From: Psychromonas sp030397575
GTDB taxonomy: Bacteria; Pseudomonadota; Gammaproteobacteria; Enterobacterales; Psychromonadaceae
Strand: one strand, 5' to 3'
Assembly (NCBI RefSeq): GCF_046250175.1
Contig: NZ_CP176468.1
Length of the DNA stretch: 64,000 nt
Shown here piece after piece: positions 36,366 to 49,940 of the stretch (the stretch's first letter is position 1; every line of letters begins with the position of its first letter). The notes under the pieces are model-generated. The model did not search any database. It was not told where the DNA came from and saw nothing but the letters and a program-made list of their open reading frames with translations. The translations under genes and the position numbers were made by a program.

Positions 36366-36776
36366 AATGTAAATGTTCAGCTTCCTCCTGTTATAGCAAC
36401 TCCTTTTCCTCAGGCTGCAGAAGGTCTGCATCGCGAAAATCTTCTACAAACAGCAATTCCTAAAACAGAACAAGCTCACGCTTATGCAAAAATACGTGGA
36501 GAACAAGAGCGGGAAGAAACAGCGTACCAATCTCGAGAGATTATTCAGGATAATAAGCAGGGTAGTTCTCGGCAGCAAGAGCAATCAACACACTCCCAAC
36601 AACGACGTAACTTTTTCTTTGCCGCAAAATTAAAGCTTTCTCCTCATGAGCTTGAAGCATTAGATATTGAATTAAAAGGAATTTCTGACTTTAATGAGGT
36701 TATTTCGGTTATACAGGCTAAATATAAAAATGCTGTGTCGCCTTACCCACAACCATCAGTGAGTTACAACGTTTAG
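36360..36776 (+). CDS. Hypothetical protein (138 aa)
   Basis: Not recognised. The sequence is polar, with a Gln/Glu/Arg-rich centre (~45-85, 'EQEREETAYQSREIIQDNKQ') and a C-terminal folded-looking part ('FFFAAKLKLSPHELEALDIELKGISDFNEVISVIQAKY'). No signal peptide or membrane helix is seen. There is no Shine-Dalgarno at this ATG, and it starts 11 bp after the preceding small gene. Translation is probably coupled to that gene. The palindrome at 36353 covers the start. Confidence in coding rests on length, codon use like its neighbours and spacing. Confidence 0.6.
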   Translation: MVNVNVQLPPVIATPFPQAAEGLHRENLLQTAIPKTEQAHAYAKIRGEQEREETAYQSREIIQDNKQGSSRQQEQSTHSQQRRNFFFAAKLKLSPHELEALDIELKGISDFNEVISVIQAKYKNAVSPYPQPSVSYNV

Positions 36777-36803
36777 TTGTTATTAGAAGAGATATAGCAC
36801 TCT

Positions 36804-36841
36804 ATAAAAAAGCGCCATAGTAATTATATTACTATAGCGCT
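36804..36841 (-). terminator. Terminator for slyD (minus strand)
   Basis: AGCGCTATAGTAAT / ATTACTATGGCGCT on the minus strand (one A-C mismatch) is followed by TTTTTT. It lies 28 bp past the slyD stop. Confidence 0.88.
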
Positions 36842-36868
36842 CAATAAACTCAGATAAGTGTTATTTGC

Positions 36869-37381
36869 TTAGTGAGTTTGACAACTACCGCTGCTACAAC
36901 AATCACTTTCTGGTTTAGGGCTGTGAACATGTCCGTGAGATAATTCTTCAGCTGTTGCTGCACGAACTGATACTACTTCACCTACAAATTGCAGTGCCAT
37001 ACCGGCTAGAGGGTGGTTTGCATCAATGCTTACATTTTCTTCAGTAACTGCTGTTACTTCAACTGTACGTGGGCCTTGATCTGTTTCAGCTTGGAATGAC
37101 ATGCCTACTTCAATTTCATCAACACCTTCAAATAAAGAGCGGGGTACTTCTTGTACTAATGCTTCTTGGAAAGGACCGTAAGCATCTTCTGCTTCAAGTT
37201 TTACGTCAAACTTATAGCCGGCTTCTTTGCCTTCTAGCTCTTTTTCTAAGCCTGGTACTAAGTATTGTGCACCTTGAATAAACTCAAGAGGACTTCCGTT
37301 TTCAGTGCTATCTAGTGCATTACCGTCAACTTCAGCTACTCCAAAGTGGATGGCAACTACTGAGTTCTTTTCAATCTTCAT
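36869..37381 (-). CDS. slyD: FKBP-type peptidyl-prolyl isomerase SlyD
   Basis: Prolyl isomerase and chaperone with an IF (insert-in-flap) domain. It follows the SlyD plan: 'GLEKELEGKEAGYKFDVKLEAEDAYGPFQEALVQEVPRSLF' and 'NHPLAGMALQFVGEVVSVRAATAEELSHGHVH'. The metal-binding His/Cys tail is short here ('SDCCSSGSCQTH', ~170 residues in all against ~196 in E. coli). Nickel handling may therefore be weaker. It lies 12 bp downstream of yheV on the same strand. Confidence 0.93.
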   Translation of the reverse strand: MKIEKNSVVAIHFGVAEVDGNALDSTENGSPLEFIQGAQYLVPGLEKELEGKEAGYKFDVKLEAEDAYGPFQEALVQEVPRSLFEGVDEIEVGMSFQAETDQGPRTVEVTAVTEENVSIDANHPLAGMALQFVGEVVSVRAATAEELSHGHVHSPKPESDCCSSGSCQTH

Positions 37382-37393
37382 TATTTTCTCTCT

Positions 37394-37618
37394 TTATTCT
37401 TTATCGGGTTCAGATGGATCAAAAACACCAATTATTTGTTCAAATTGACGTGTTGCTGATTTAGCCTGGTTAGGCGTTTGCGTTTGTGTGTATCCACAGC
37501 TAACACACGTTAATGTCTCAACTGCGTTTTCTAATGTCAACGCAATACTATCAATCGTCTTACATTGTGGGCATTCCGCTCCGGCGATGAAGCGTTTTCT
37601 ATTTTTAGATACTGACAT
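37394..37618 (-). CDS. yheV: YheV family putative zinc ribbon protein
   Basis: Small cytoplasmic protein of 74 residues. Two CxxC pairs ('CPQCKT' and 'CVSCGY') form a zinc ribbon, and the opening 'KRFIAGAECPQC' is the YheV signature. The function is unknown. It is the first gene of a yheV-slyD pair, divergent from yheS, the conserved arrangement in gammaproteobacteria. Confidence 0.9.
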   Translation of the reverse strand: MSVSKNRKRFIAGAECPQCKTIDSIALTLENAVETLTCVSCGYTQTQTPNQAKSATRQFEQIIGVFDPSEPDKE

Positions 37619-37802
37619 AGTTCAATCACAATTAACAAAAAGTACGACATCATATACTGATGATAGTTGCAGATGCAAAGCTTGCTAAAATAACTTGAAG
37701 CAACACATTATCAAGTAAAGGCTAGTAGTTATGGCTGAACATTACAAATTTCGTTATCATCTTGCTCTAACTTTATCTGATTGACATTGAGACTCTGAAT
37801 TT

Positions 37803-39713
37803 ATGATTGTTGCATCTAATATCGAATTTATCCGCGGCGGAAAACCTCTACTGGAAAATGCCAGTGCAACAATTAACCCAAAACAGAAAGTCGGTTTAGT
37901 AGGGGCCAACGGTTGTGGGAAATCTAGTTTTTTTACATTACTTAAGCAACAGCATCAAGTTGATGCAGGCGAGCTGACGATTCCACATCATTGGCGTTTA
38001 GCAAGTGTTGCACAGGAAACACCTGCGTTAGATATGAATGCATTGCAATATGTCATTGACGGAGACCATGAGTTTCGTGCGTTACAGGCTAAATTAAAGC
38101 AAGCTGAAGAAGTTGATGACGGTACAAAAATAGCAGAAATGCATATTCTATTAGATAATGCGGGTGGTTATACTATTGAATCTCGCGCTGCAGAATTATT
38201 AGCTGGTCTAGGATTTAGCGAGCAAGCTCAAGGCCGCCCTGTTAGCGACTTTTCGGGCGGATGGCGTATGCGTCTTAACTTAGCACAAGCACTACTTTGC
38301 CCTTCAGACCTATTATTACTCGATGAACCTACCAACCATTTAGACTTAGATGCGGTCATTTGGTTAGAAAAATGGTTACATCAATATCAAGGCACTTTGA
38401 TCTTAATCTCCCATGATCGGGACTTTATCGATAGCATTGTTGATAAGATTATCCATATTGAACAAAATAAATTATTCGAATACACAGGTAACTACACTAG
38501 CTTTGAACGCCAACGTGCTGAAAAACTAGTACAGCAACAATCTTCCTATGAAAAGCAACAGGCGCAAATGGATCATATGCAGAGCTATATTGATCGGTTC
38601 CGTTATAAAGCTAATAAAGCAAAACAAGCGCAAAGTCGTATTAAAGCACTTGAAAAGATGGAGCAGATCTTACCTGCACATGTAGATAACCAATTTAGCT
38701 TTTCATTTAGGGAACCTGAAGCATTACCTATGCCCTTATTAACGCTAGACCAAGTTAGTGCTGGTTATGATGATTTGTTGATCTTAGATAAAATCGAGCT
38801 CAACTTGGTACCTGGTAGCCGTATTGGTTTACTTGGACGTAATGGGGCTGGTAAATCGACTTTGATTAAATTGCTTTCTAATCAAATGAAGCCTAAATCA
38901 GGGAAATTAGAGATCAACACTAATGCAAAGGTTGGTTACTTTGCTCAGCATCAATTAGAGTTTTTACATCTAGATGAAAGTCCAATGCAACATTTAGCAC
39001 GTTTAGCGCCTGATGAAAAAGAGTTACCTCTGCGTAACTTTTTAGGTAGCTTTGGTTTTCAAGGCGATAAAGCTTTTGATCTTGTTGCCCCATTTTCTGG
39101 TGGGGAAAAAGCACGTTTAGTCTTAGCATTGTTAGTATGGCAAAAACCTAACTTACTTTTACTCGATGAGCCAACTAACCACTTAGATTTAGAAATGCGC
39201 CACGCTTTAACCGTTGCATTACAAGCATTTGAAGGAGCAATGGTTGTTGTATCGCATGATCGCCATTTGTTACGTACTACTATTGATGACCTTTACTTAG
39301 TACATGACAAAAAAGTGCAACCGTTTTCTGGTGACCTAGATGATTATCATCAATGGTTATCTGACCAGCAACGCATAGAAAAGCAAGCAGAGCAAAGTGC
39401 TTACAAAGCAGTGTCAGTGAGTGCTAACCGAAAAGATCAAAAAAGATTAGAAGCTGAATTTCGTAAAAAACTAACGCCTTTCAAAAAACAATTAAACACA
39501 GCAGAAAAAGCCATGGACAGTGCTTCAGCACGTTTAACTGAGATTGAACAACTGCTGAGTGAAAGTGAGCTATATGAGCAAGAAAACAAAAAAAAGCTGA
39601 CTGACTTATTAAAAGAACAAGGCGAAGTAAAAGACCTTTTAGAAGAAAATGAAATGCTCTGGATGGATGCGCAGGAGCAGATTGAAACCCTGCAATCTGA
39701 ATTCGAGGGTTGA
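37803..39713 (+). CDS. yheS: ABC-F family ATPase YheS
   Basis: Ribosome-associated translation factor of the ABC-F class; E. coli YheS relieves some stalling sequences. Two ABC cassettes are joined by the P-site linker: Walker A 'GANGCGKSS' and 'GRNGAGKST', signatures 'FSGGWRMRLNLAQAL' and 'FSGGEKARLVLALL', and two 'LLLLDEPTNHLDL' Walker B motifs. The linker contains 'QSYIDRFRYKANKAKQAQSRIKALEKM'. A coiled-coil tail ends the 636-residue protein. There are no membrane helices. Confidence 0.96.
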   Translation: MIVASNIEFIRGGKPLLENASATINPKQKVGLVGANGCGKSSFFTLLKQQHQVDAGELTIPHHWRLASVAQETPALDMNALQYVIDGDHEFRALQAKLKQAEEVDDGTKIAEMHILLDNAGGYTIESRAAELLAGLGFSEQAQGRPVSDFSGGWRMRLNLAQALLCPSDLLLLDEPTNHLDLDAVIWLEKWLHQYQGTLILISHDRDFIDSIVDKIIHIEQNKLFEYTGNYTSFERQRAEKLVQQQSSYEKQQAQMDHMQSYIDRFRYKANKAKQAQSRIKALEKMEQILPAHVDNQFSFSFREPEALPMPLLTLDQVSAGYDDLLILDKIELNLVPGSRIGLLGRNGAGKSTLIKLLSNQMKPKSGKLEINTNAKVGYFAQHQLEFLHLDESPMQHLARLAPDEKELPLRNFLGSFGFQGDKAFDLVAPFSGGEKARLVLALLVWQKPNLLLLDEPTNHLDLEMRHALTVALQAFEGAMVVVSHDRHLLRTTIDDLYLVHDKKVQPFSGDLDDYHQWLSDQQRIEKQAEQSAYKAVSVSANRKDQKRLEAEFRKKLTPFKKQLNTAEKAMDSASARLTEIEQLLSESELYEQENKKKLTDLLKEQGEVKDLLEENEMLWMDAQEQIETLQSEFEG

Positions 39714-39783
39714 GTTTTAGGTGTAGCTTCGCCATACTCTGTGCGCAATGATTCACCAATAAATGAAATAAGAAGGGATTAAA

Positions 39784-40071
39784 ATGAGTTTTGAAGCAAA
39801 TGAATATTTCGATGGTAACGTTAAATCAATCGCATTCCAAAGTGAAACATTACCTGCAACAGTAGGTGTAATGGAAGTTGGTGAGTACACATTCGGTACT
39901 AGTGCTTATGAATACATGACAGTAGTTAGTGGTAGCCTCACAGTCCGCCTTGTCGATACAACTGAATGGAAAACTTATAAAGCTGGTGAAACATTTGAAG
40001 TAGAAGCAAATTCAAGCTTTGACGTTAAAGTCGTTGTACAAACTGCTTACCTTTGTTTATACAAGGCATAA
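39784..40071 (+). CDS. ppnP: Pyrimidine/purine nucleoside phosphorylase PpnP
   Basis: Small cupin (95 residues) that phosphorolyses many nucleosides. 'NVKSIAFQSETLPATVGVMEVGEYTFGTSAYEYMTVVSGSL' and 'YKAGETFEVEANSSFDVKV' are the PpnP (formerly YaiE) signatures. AGAAGGGA precedes the start and a terminator follows. Confidence 0.94.
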   Translation: MSFEANEYFDGNVKSIAFQSETLPATVGVMEVGEYTFGTSAYEYMTVVSGSLTVRLVDTTEWKTYKAGETFEVEANSSFDVKVVVQTAYLCLYKA

Positions 40072-40103
40072 AGTTTACTAAGGTAAACGAGCAATAATAC
40101 ATT

Positions 40104-40126
40104 AGGGAGCTTAGGCTCCTTTTTTA
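40104..40126 (+). terminator. Terminator after ppnP
   Basis: GGAGC/GCTCC stem, 4-nt loop, then TTTTTTT. Confidence 0.85.
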
Positions 40127-40386
40127 ATGCCTGTTAAAAATATTAAACTAATAGATAGTTTTTCCCTGTTTGACGCAAATGCTACTTAGTTAACAAAAAT
40201 CACTTCATACTTATATGCTTAGCAACTTGTCTCGCATATCTTCCAAGAAGATCACAATTAATAATACAATATTATTATAAATTGGCCCTGTTAATTATTT
40301 ACCAATCATATTAAGCCTGTAATCAGAGACTTATTATGATTGATATTATCCATGAATATTATCAATATAGATAAGCAGGTACTCTA

Positions 40387-41466
40387 ATGAAAAAAGTATA
40401 TTTAAGTGCGATTATTGCCGCTTTGCTGGTGGGCTGTACAAATACAGAACCAACGTCAAATAACCAAGTGACTTATGAAACAGGAAAAGTTGCGAATGCA
40501 ACGACACCTTTACCAGCGACAGCACATACAGCGACATTAATCGCTCAATTAGATCCTAACAAAGCACCATCTCAAAACTTTGATCTGACTAAATGGAAAA
40601 TTAATATTCCAATGGAAGATGATAAGCCTAACCGTGCAGGTAAAGTAATGGAAATTTCTGCACAAGTATTGGGCAGTACCACTAATCCATATATACATCC
40701 AGATTGGTTTTATACAGACGCAACAACAGGTGCCATGGTTTTTGCTACTCCTAATAAAGCGATGACAACACCTAACAGTAAAAATGCTCGAAGTGAATTA
40801 CGTGCGATGTTAGCCAAATCATATAAAGATCCAAAAAACAATTTTGCAATAGCTGTTAACCCAGAGGCCGCGTCTTATGGCTCAATTGGCGGTGAGTTAT
40901 CTGCAACTTTATCAGTAGATTGGGTGAGTACCAGTGGTAATGCCGAAAAGAATGGGGCTTTCTCTACGGTAATAGGTCAAATTCATGGTTCAAAAAACGA
41001 ACCATTAAAAATTGTGTATCGTAAACTACCAAATCATCAATACGGTTCTCTGTATTGGCGTTATGAAATAAATGCAACGGGAGATAACTACTCTAAACGC
41101 AAAGATATCTATCACAATGTATTTGGAGCTTATGACTTACGTAATGGATCAGCAGATCCAACAGATGGAATCAAACTAGGTGAAGTCTTTTCATATAATG
41201 TGAATGTAGAAAATAACATTATGCATTTAACATTTGTCAAAAACATCGGCGAAGCAAATGAACAAGTTAAAACAGCGCAAATAGATCTATCAAAACCACA
41301 TTATCGAGGTAATGAGTATGACGAAGGTTATGCAAATGATTGGATGTACTTTAAAGCAGGTAACTATAACCAATGTAATGTTGGATCTTCTGAATGTACA
41401 AATAATGGTATTGATGCCGGTGACTATGCGAAGGTTAGTTTTTATGAGTTAACTTTGGACCAATAA
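40387..41466 (+). CDS. Polysaccharide lyase family 7 (alginate lyase) lipoprotein
   Basis: Predicted alginate lyase tethered to the outer membrane. The lipobox ends at Cys17 ('LLVGCTN'). A ~45-residue linker precedes the PL7 domain, which starts 'FDLTKWKINIPM'. The three PL7 catalytic-site blocks are present: 'ARSELRAM', 'IGQIHGS' and 'YFKAGNYNQ'. The 359-residue size fits a single-domain enzyme. No other alginate genes lie beside it, so it may work with enzymes encoded elsewhere, or act as a scavenging lyase in a marine cell. Confidence 0.9.
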   Translation: MKKVYLSAIIAALLVGCTNTEPTSNNQVTYETGKVANATTPLPATAHTATLIAQLDPNKAPSQNFDLTKWKINIPMEDDKPNRAGKVMEISAQVLGSTTNPYIHPDWFYTDATTGAMVFATPNKAMTTPNSKNARSELRAMLAKSYKDPKNNFAIAVNPEAASYGSIGGELSATLSVDWVSTSGNAEKNGAFSTVIGQIHGSKNEPLKIVYRKLPNHQYGSLYWRYEINATGDNYSKRKDIYHNVFGAYDLRNGSADPTDGIKLGEVFSYNVNVENNIMHLTFVKNIGEANEQVKTAQIDLSKPHYRGNEYDEGYANDWMYFKAGNYNQCNVGSSECTNNGIDAGDYAKVSFYELTLDQ

Positions 41467-41499
41467 AATAGGTTAGTAAACTAAGGCTTATAACTATTA

Positions 41500-41530
41500 A
41501 TGCCTTTCATTTGTATGAAAGGCATATTTT
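41500..41530 (+). terminator. Terminator after the PL7 lyase gene
   Basis: ATGCCTTTCAT/ATGAAAGGCAT stem with a 4-nt loop, followed by ATTTTTAT. Confidence 0.9.
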
Positions 41531-41742
41531 TATAGGTTTAGATATTATTTATCATGCTTATTTATGAATATATCAAGCGTTATTAGTCTCTATTAACTAA
41601 TTAGTTAAAATCTTAAGATCAGAAATATTCAATTAATCTCGCCTTATGAAGCATAAATTATAGTTTTTTGCATGAAATACACTCGTTTTGTTGTTTAATT
41701 GAACACTCAGACACTTTTTTGCAAATAAACACAATAAAACGC

Positions 41743-41770
41743 TTGCCAATGAGATCTTAATCCCTATAAT
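41743..41770 (+). promoter_or_regulatory. rRNA promoter P1
   Basis: -35 TTGCCA, 16-bp spacer, -10 TATAAT, then a GC-rich discriminator (GCGCACCC), as expected for stringently controlled rRNA promoters. The DNA upstream is A/T-rich, like an UP element. Confidence 0.85.
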
Positions 41771-41879
41771 GCGCACCCACAGACACGGGACGGAACGCAA
41801 GTTACCCAGCGAGTTTGAGAACAAAATAAACGCAGTAAACGCTTCGAAGTTCGCTTCGAAATAAAGTTGAAAATTAACG

Positions 41880-41907
41880 TTGACATTGTTCGAAAGGCGC
41901 GTAATAT
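41880..41907 (+). promoter_or_regulatory. rRNA promoter P2
   Basis: -35 TTGACA, 16-bp spacer, -10 TAATAT, then GC-rich ACGCCGCC. It lies 137 bp downstream of P1. Confidence 0.85.
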
Positions 41908-41928
41908 ACGCCGCCTAGCCGAAAGGCA

Positions 41929-41940
41929 CGCTCTTTAACA
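41929..41940 (+). promoter_or_regulatory. rRNA antitermination boxA (leader)
   Basis: CGCTCTTTAACA, the NusB/NusE-binding boxA consensus, lies in the rRNA leader. A second copy lies before the 23S gene. Confidence 0.85.
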
Positions 41941-42130
41941 ATTTAATCAAACAATCTGTGTGAGCACTTATTGTTGATGTGATTTCAAAAAAAATCAAAG
42001 TCCTACTTGTTAGGCAACATCAATAGAAGTGACACACGAATTAATTCATTAATTCAGAATAACATTGTACTTCGGTACATAGTTTTAGTCAGTAATATTG
42101 AGTCGCAACTTAGGTTGCAAATTAAACTTT

Positions 42131-43673
<1,543 letters not shown>

Positions 43674-43777
43674 CGTAAAGAAACACATCCTTTGTACTTA
43701 GGTACATTGGCGCAAGTAATAATGAGTGCCCACACAGATTGTTTGATTAGAATGATAAAGCGCAAAAATAGTTCCGG

Positions 43778-43853
43778 GTCCCCATCGTCTAGAGGCCTAG
43801 GACACCGCCCTTTCACGGCGGTAACAGGGGTTCAAATCCCCTTGGGGATACCA
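43778..43853 (+). tRNA. tRNA-Glu (anticodon TTC)
   Basis: A 76-nt cloverleaf in the 16S-23S spacer. The acceptor stem GTCCCCA/TGGGGAT, anticodon stem CCGCC/GGCGG with loop CTTTCAC (anticodon TTC at 43812-43814), T-loop GGTTCAAATCC, and an encoded CCA are all present. Confidence 0.97.
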
Positions 43854-44295
43854 ACACTATCTAGCGAAAGATACTCTATAAATAGAAAAATTTATAAAGT
43901 GTTTTTTAACACTGCTCTTTAACAATTAGGAAAGCTGATAAATGTTCTTATTTATCGCACAAAAACAATGACACTTAGTGTTGATTGGTGTGATAAATAA
44001 AACGAAATGTTTAATTCATTACGATGAATTAAACGAGTTCTCAATATTAAAACCTCGGTTTTAGTATTGTAATCAAGCAAAAATAAAATGCACATTACAT
44101 GCAAATGTAATGAGTACGTATCTACACACTCTTTGAGTGTTAGGTGCACGAAAAACGTAAACGTTTTTCATATGTAAATATGAGAGTCGCAAGCGTCTTG
44201 GAAACAACATACAGCAACCCAGTTGCGTATTTATGCAATTTAGGATGTTTTTAACATCATATAAATTGCTTAATGACACTTCTTAGGTGTTGTAT
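43854..44295. other. 16S-23S spacer after tRNA-Glu, with boxA
   Basis: About 440 bp holding RNase III processing arms and a boxA (TGCTCTTTAACA at 43913-43924). No other gene is supported; small open frames here are not coding. Confidence 0.8.
43913..43924 (+). promoter_or_regulatory. boxA antitermination site before 23S
   Basis: TGCTCTTTAACA, matching the boxA consensus, 371 bp ahead of the 23S gene. Confidence 0.85.
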
Positions 44296-47183
<2,888 letters not shown>

Positions 47184-47329
47184 ACAACACCTAAGTAGTG
47201 TTGCTGTTAACCAAGAGAGTCAAAGAAGACATTAAAATATAACGCTTGTGATAGCGTATTTACATAACTGCTACGATTATACAGAACGACTAAAGAACAT
47301 TAGATTATCACTTTCCTAATTAAATTTTA

Positions 47330-47449
47330 TGCTTGGCGGCCATAGCGCTGTGGTACCACCTGATCCCTTGCCGAACTCAGAAGTGAAACGCAGCTGCGCC
47401 GATGATAGTGTGGGGTCTCCCCATGTGAAAGTAGGTCATCGCCAAGCGC
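47330..47449 (+). rRNA. rrf: 5S ribosomal RNA
   Basis: 120 nt. It starts TGCTTGGCGGCCATAGC and ends GCCAAGCG; the termini pair. 'CCGAACTCAGAAGTGAAACG' is the conserved loop. Confidence 0.95.
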
Positions 47450-47460
47450 CTAATTCGAAC

Positions 47461-47495
47461 AATCCCTGTTGACTATGTCAGCAGGGATTTTTTCG
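47461..47495 (+). terminator. rrn operon terminator T1
   Basis: AATCCCTGTTGAC / GTCAGCAGGGATT stem with a TTTTTT run, 11 bp after the 5S gene. Confidence 0.93.
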
Positions 47496-47710
47496 TTATT
47501 GGCTGTTGGTTTTATAGCGACTTGAGCATGGGGTAAATAAAGTGCCACGGAGTGGCTGGCCTTATGTGTGATAGCTAGGGGCGAATGATACGCCAGTATC
47601 GGTTTATGAGCGGGCTAAGCTCGGCGTGCCCTGGTGGATCCGCGACAGCGATGGTCCACTAGCGGAGAAGCGCTGCGACGACTTTTCATCGTCAAGCGCC
47701 TCATTAAACG

Positions 47711-47744
47711 AACCCTGTCGATTAACATCGACAGGGTTTTTTTC
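47711..47744 (+). terminator. Second terminator T2 downstream of rrn
   Basis: AACCCTGTCGAT/ATCGACAGGGTT, 4-nt loop, then TTTTTTT. It is a diverged copy of T1 in the tandem repeat. Confidence 0.93.
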
Positions 47745-48239
47745 ATGTCTGTTGATTTATGATGAGCTACGCTGAAAGTAGGGTGAGTTTACCGATAGGC
47801 AGGGCTCACGAGCGGGTAAGCTCTGCACTCCTTTTTTTAGGCTGACAGTTATCGCAGACATCGATTAACAGCTATGAACAAAGCGAATCTATATGACATT
47901 GAATGCATCAATATCAAAACCTAAAACAAGCAGGCTAAAAAAGGAATATCAGAGTTTTTTCGCTCGTAACACTAACCTGTCAGTTAATTATCCCTTCGCC
48001 CTGATATTAAGCTTTGTTTAATTAATGTTGCTACTATTTGCATTTATTATCTAAATGATTATTTCTACTTACAAATAGCTGTCTACTTGTGATATTAGTC
48101 CGCTAAATTATTATGCATGACCTTATCGATGCTGTGTCTTTATCAATATTTTCTTCTCTTTTCCCTTTTCAGTCATATTTATATGGATCATTAGTTTGTA
48201 TTTGATAGCATAAATTATCCTGTTATTAGAGAGACGCTT
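47745..48239. other. Intergenic region between rrn and hemC
   Basis: ~495 bp with no supported gene. A GC-rich hairpin at about 47803-47830 (GCAGGGCT / AGCTCTGC) is followed by CTTTTTTT and may be a third terminator. The hemC promoter should lie in the last ~150 bp. Confidence 0.5.
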
Positions 48240-49166
48240 ATGTCTAAAAAAATTATTCGTATTGCAACACGTCATAGCCCTTTAGCTATGTGGCAAGCTA
48301 ACTTTGTTAAAGCTGAATTACTTAAACATCATGCTGATTTAACCGTTGAATTGTTACCGATGAAAACTAAAGGTGACATCATTCTTGACACACCTTTAGC
48401 GAAAGTGGGTGGTAAGGGTCTATTTGTTAAAGAATTGGAAGTAGCTATGTTAGAAAACAGAGCTGACATTGCAGTGCACTCTATGAAAGATGTGCCTGTA
48501 GATTTTCCTGAAGGTTTAGGGTTAAGTGTTATTTGTGAACGCGAAGATCCTCGCGATGCACTTGTTTCTAATCAGTTTAAAAAGATTGCTGACTTACCTC
48601 AAGGTGCTGTAGTCGGGACATGTAGTTTACGTCGTCAATGCCAAATTAAATCATTACGCCCTGATTTAGTGATTAAAGACTTACGTGGTAATGTGAATAC
48701 GCGTTTACGCAAATTAGATGATGGTGAATACGATGCAATTATTCTTGCGGCTTCAGGTTTAATGCGTTTAGAAATGCACGATCGTATCGCCAGCTTTATT
48801 GAGCCTGAGATTAGCCTTCCTGCAGTTGGTCAAGGTGCTGTTGGTATTGAGTGCCGCTTAGATGACCAAGAAACAATCGCATTATTAGCACCATTAAATC
48901 ATCAACAGACTCGTATCAGAGTAACTGCTGAACGTGCTATGAATTTAGCATTGGAAGGTGGCTGCCAAGTGCCAATTGGTAGCTTCGCTCTATTAGATGG
49001 TGAGCAAGTATTTTTGCGTGGTTTAGTAGGTAGTATTGATGGTAAAAACATCATACGTAAAGAGATAACAGGTCATGCAGATAAAGCACATGAATTAGGT
49101 GAAGCACTTGCTCAACAATTATTAGATGCAGGTGCTAAAGAAATTTTAAGTGAAGTATATAAGTGA
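48240..49166 (+). CDS. hemC: Porphobilinogen deaminase (hydroxymethylbilane synthase)
   Basis: Joins four porphobilinogens into hydroxymethylbilane in heme synthesis. The dipyrromethane cofactor Cys is residue 242 in 'EGGCQVPIG', the same number as in E. coli. 'RIATRHSPLAMWQAN', 'KTKGDIILDTPL' and 'GTCSLRRQCQ' are the active-site segments. Length 308. It heads hemCDXY and overlaps hemD by 4 bp. Confidence 0.97.
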   Translation: MSKKIIRIATRHSPLAMWQANFVKAELLKHHADLTVELLPMKTKGDIILDTPLAKVGGKGLFVKELEVAMLENRADIAVHSMKDVPVDFPEGLGLSVICEREDPRDALVSNQFKKIADLPQGAVVGTCSLRRQCQIKSLRPDLVIKDLRGNVNTRLRKLDDGEYDAIILAASGLMRLEMHDRIASFIEPEISLPAVGQGAVGIECRLDDQETIALLAPLNHQQTRIRVTAERAMNLALEGGCQVPIGSFALLDGEQVFLRGLVGSIDGKNIIRKEITGHADKAHELGEALAQQLLDAGAKEILSEVYK

Positions 49167-49900
49167 TTTGTTCTGACCGATTGCTGATAACGCGTTTTGC
49201 TCCTCATGCTCAACAACTTGTTGATGCTTTAGCTGAGATTGGTTGTTTCTCTATTGCCCAACCGTTATTGACTGTAGTCGGTTTAGATGATCCACATAGA
49301 TTAGATGCCTTTTTATCTGCACAATATGATGCAGTGATTGCGGTAAGTGGTAACGCAGTTAAATATGCTGAACAGAGCATTCACCGTGATTGGCCTAAAA
49401 CTCAATATTTTGCAGTAGGTAAATCAACGAAAAATAGATTGAAAATGGCCTGTAAACAACAGGTTATTTGCCCTTCATCTCGGTTTGACAGTGAAGGTTT
49501 ATTAGCGCTAGATACATTACAAAATGTAGATGGGAAGCGAATTTTAATCCTTCGTGGTGAAGGCGGAAGAGATTTACTCGAAAACACTTTAATTAAACGA
49601 GGTGCTAAGGTCGATTTCTTTCAGACATATAAACGTGTAAAACTCGATCTAGATGGCATAGATTTAGTTAATTATTGGCAACAAGCATCTATAAATGGTG
49701 CTATTATCAGCAGTGTGGAAATTTTAAATCAATTATTTGTACTTGTGCCAAAGGAATATACAAGTTGGTTATGTAAGTTAACTTTTTATGTTCCAAGTCA
49801 ACGTGTTGCTGATCAAGCTAGATTGTTAGGCGTGGAAAATATTATATTATTACCAAGTTTACATACAAACCAGATAGTAGATTTTTTTCATGATAACTGA
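49163..49900 (+). CDS. hemD: Uroporphyrinogen-III synthase
   Basis: Cyclises hydroxymethylbilane with ring-D inversion. The sequence family is poorly conserved. The 245-residue size, 'LLITRFAPHAQQLVDALAEIG', 'AVSGNAVKYAE', 'ILRGEGGRDLLENTLIKRGAKVDFFQTYKR' and the position after hemC support the call. It starts with GTG in a GTGA overlap with the hemC stop. Confidence 0.92.
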   Translation: MICSDRLLITRFAPHAQQLVDALAEIGCFSIAQPLLTVVGLDDPHRLDAFLSAQYDAVIAVSGNAVKYAEQSIHRDWPKTQYFAVGKSTKNRLKMACKQQVICPSSRFDSEGLLALDTLQNVDGKRILILRGEGGRDLLENTLIKRGAKVDFFQTYKRVKLDLDGIDLVNYWQQASINGAIISSVEILNQLFVLVPKEYTSWLCKLTFYVPSQRVADQARLLGVENIILLPSLHTNQIVDFFHDN

Positions 49901-49940
49901 TCTCCTCTGTATAGCCCATTAGTTTTAAAATAGGAAAATT

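Larger units (their letters stand above)
47436..47830. repeat. Diverged ~250-bp tandem repeat of the rrn operon end
   Basis: The sequence from TCATCGCCAAGCGCC (47436) through the terminator recurs, diverged, 250 bp later from TCATCGTCAAGCGCC (47686). Matching parts, in order, are the 5S 3' end, a short spacer, a terminator, a CTGTTG-rich tail, and a 'GAGCGGG…AAGCTC' block (around 47609 and 47813). The second 5S end has no full 5S gene before it. Confidence 0.6.
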
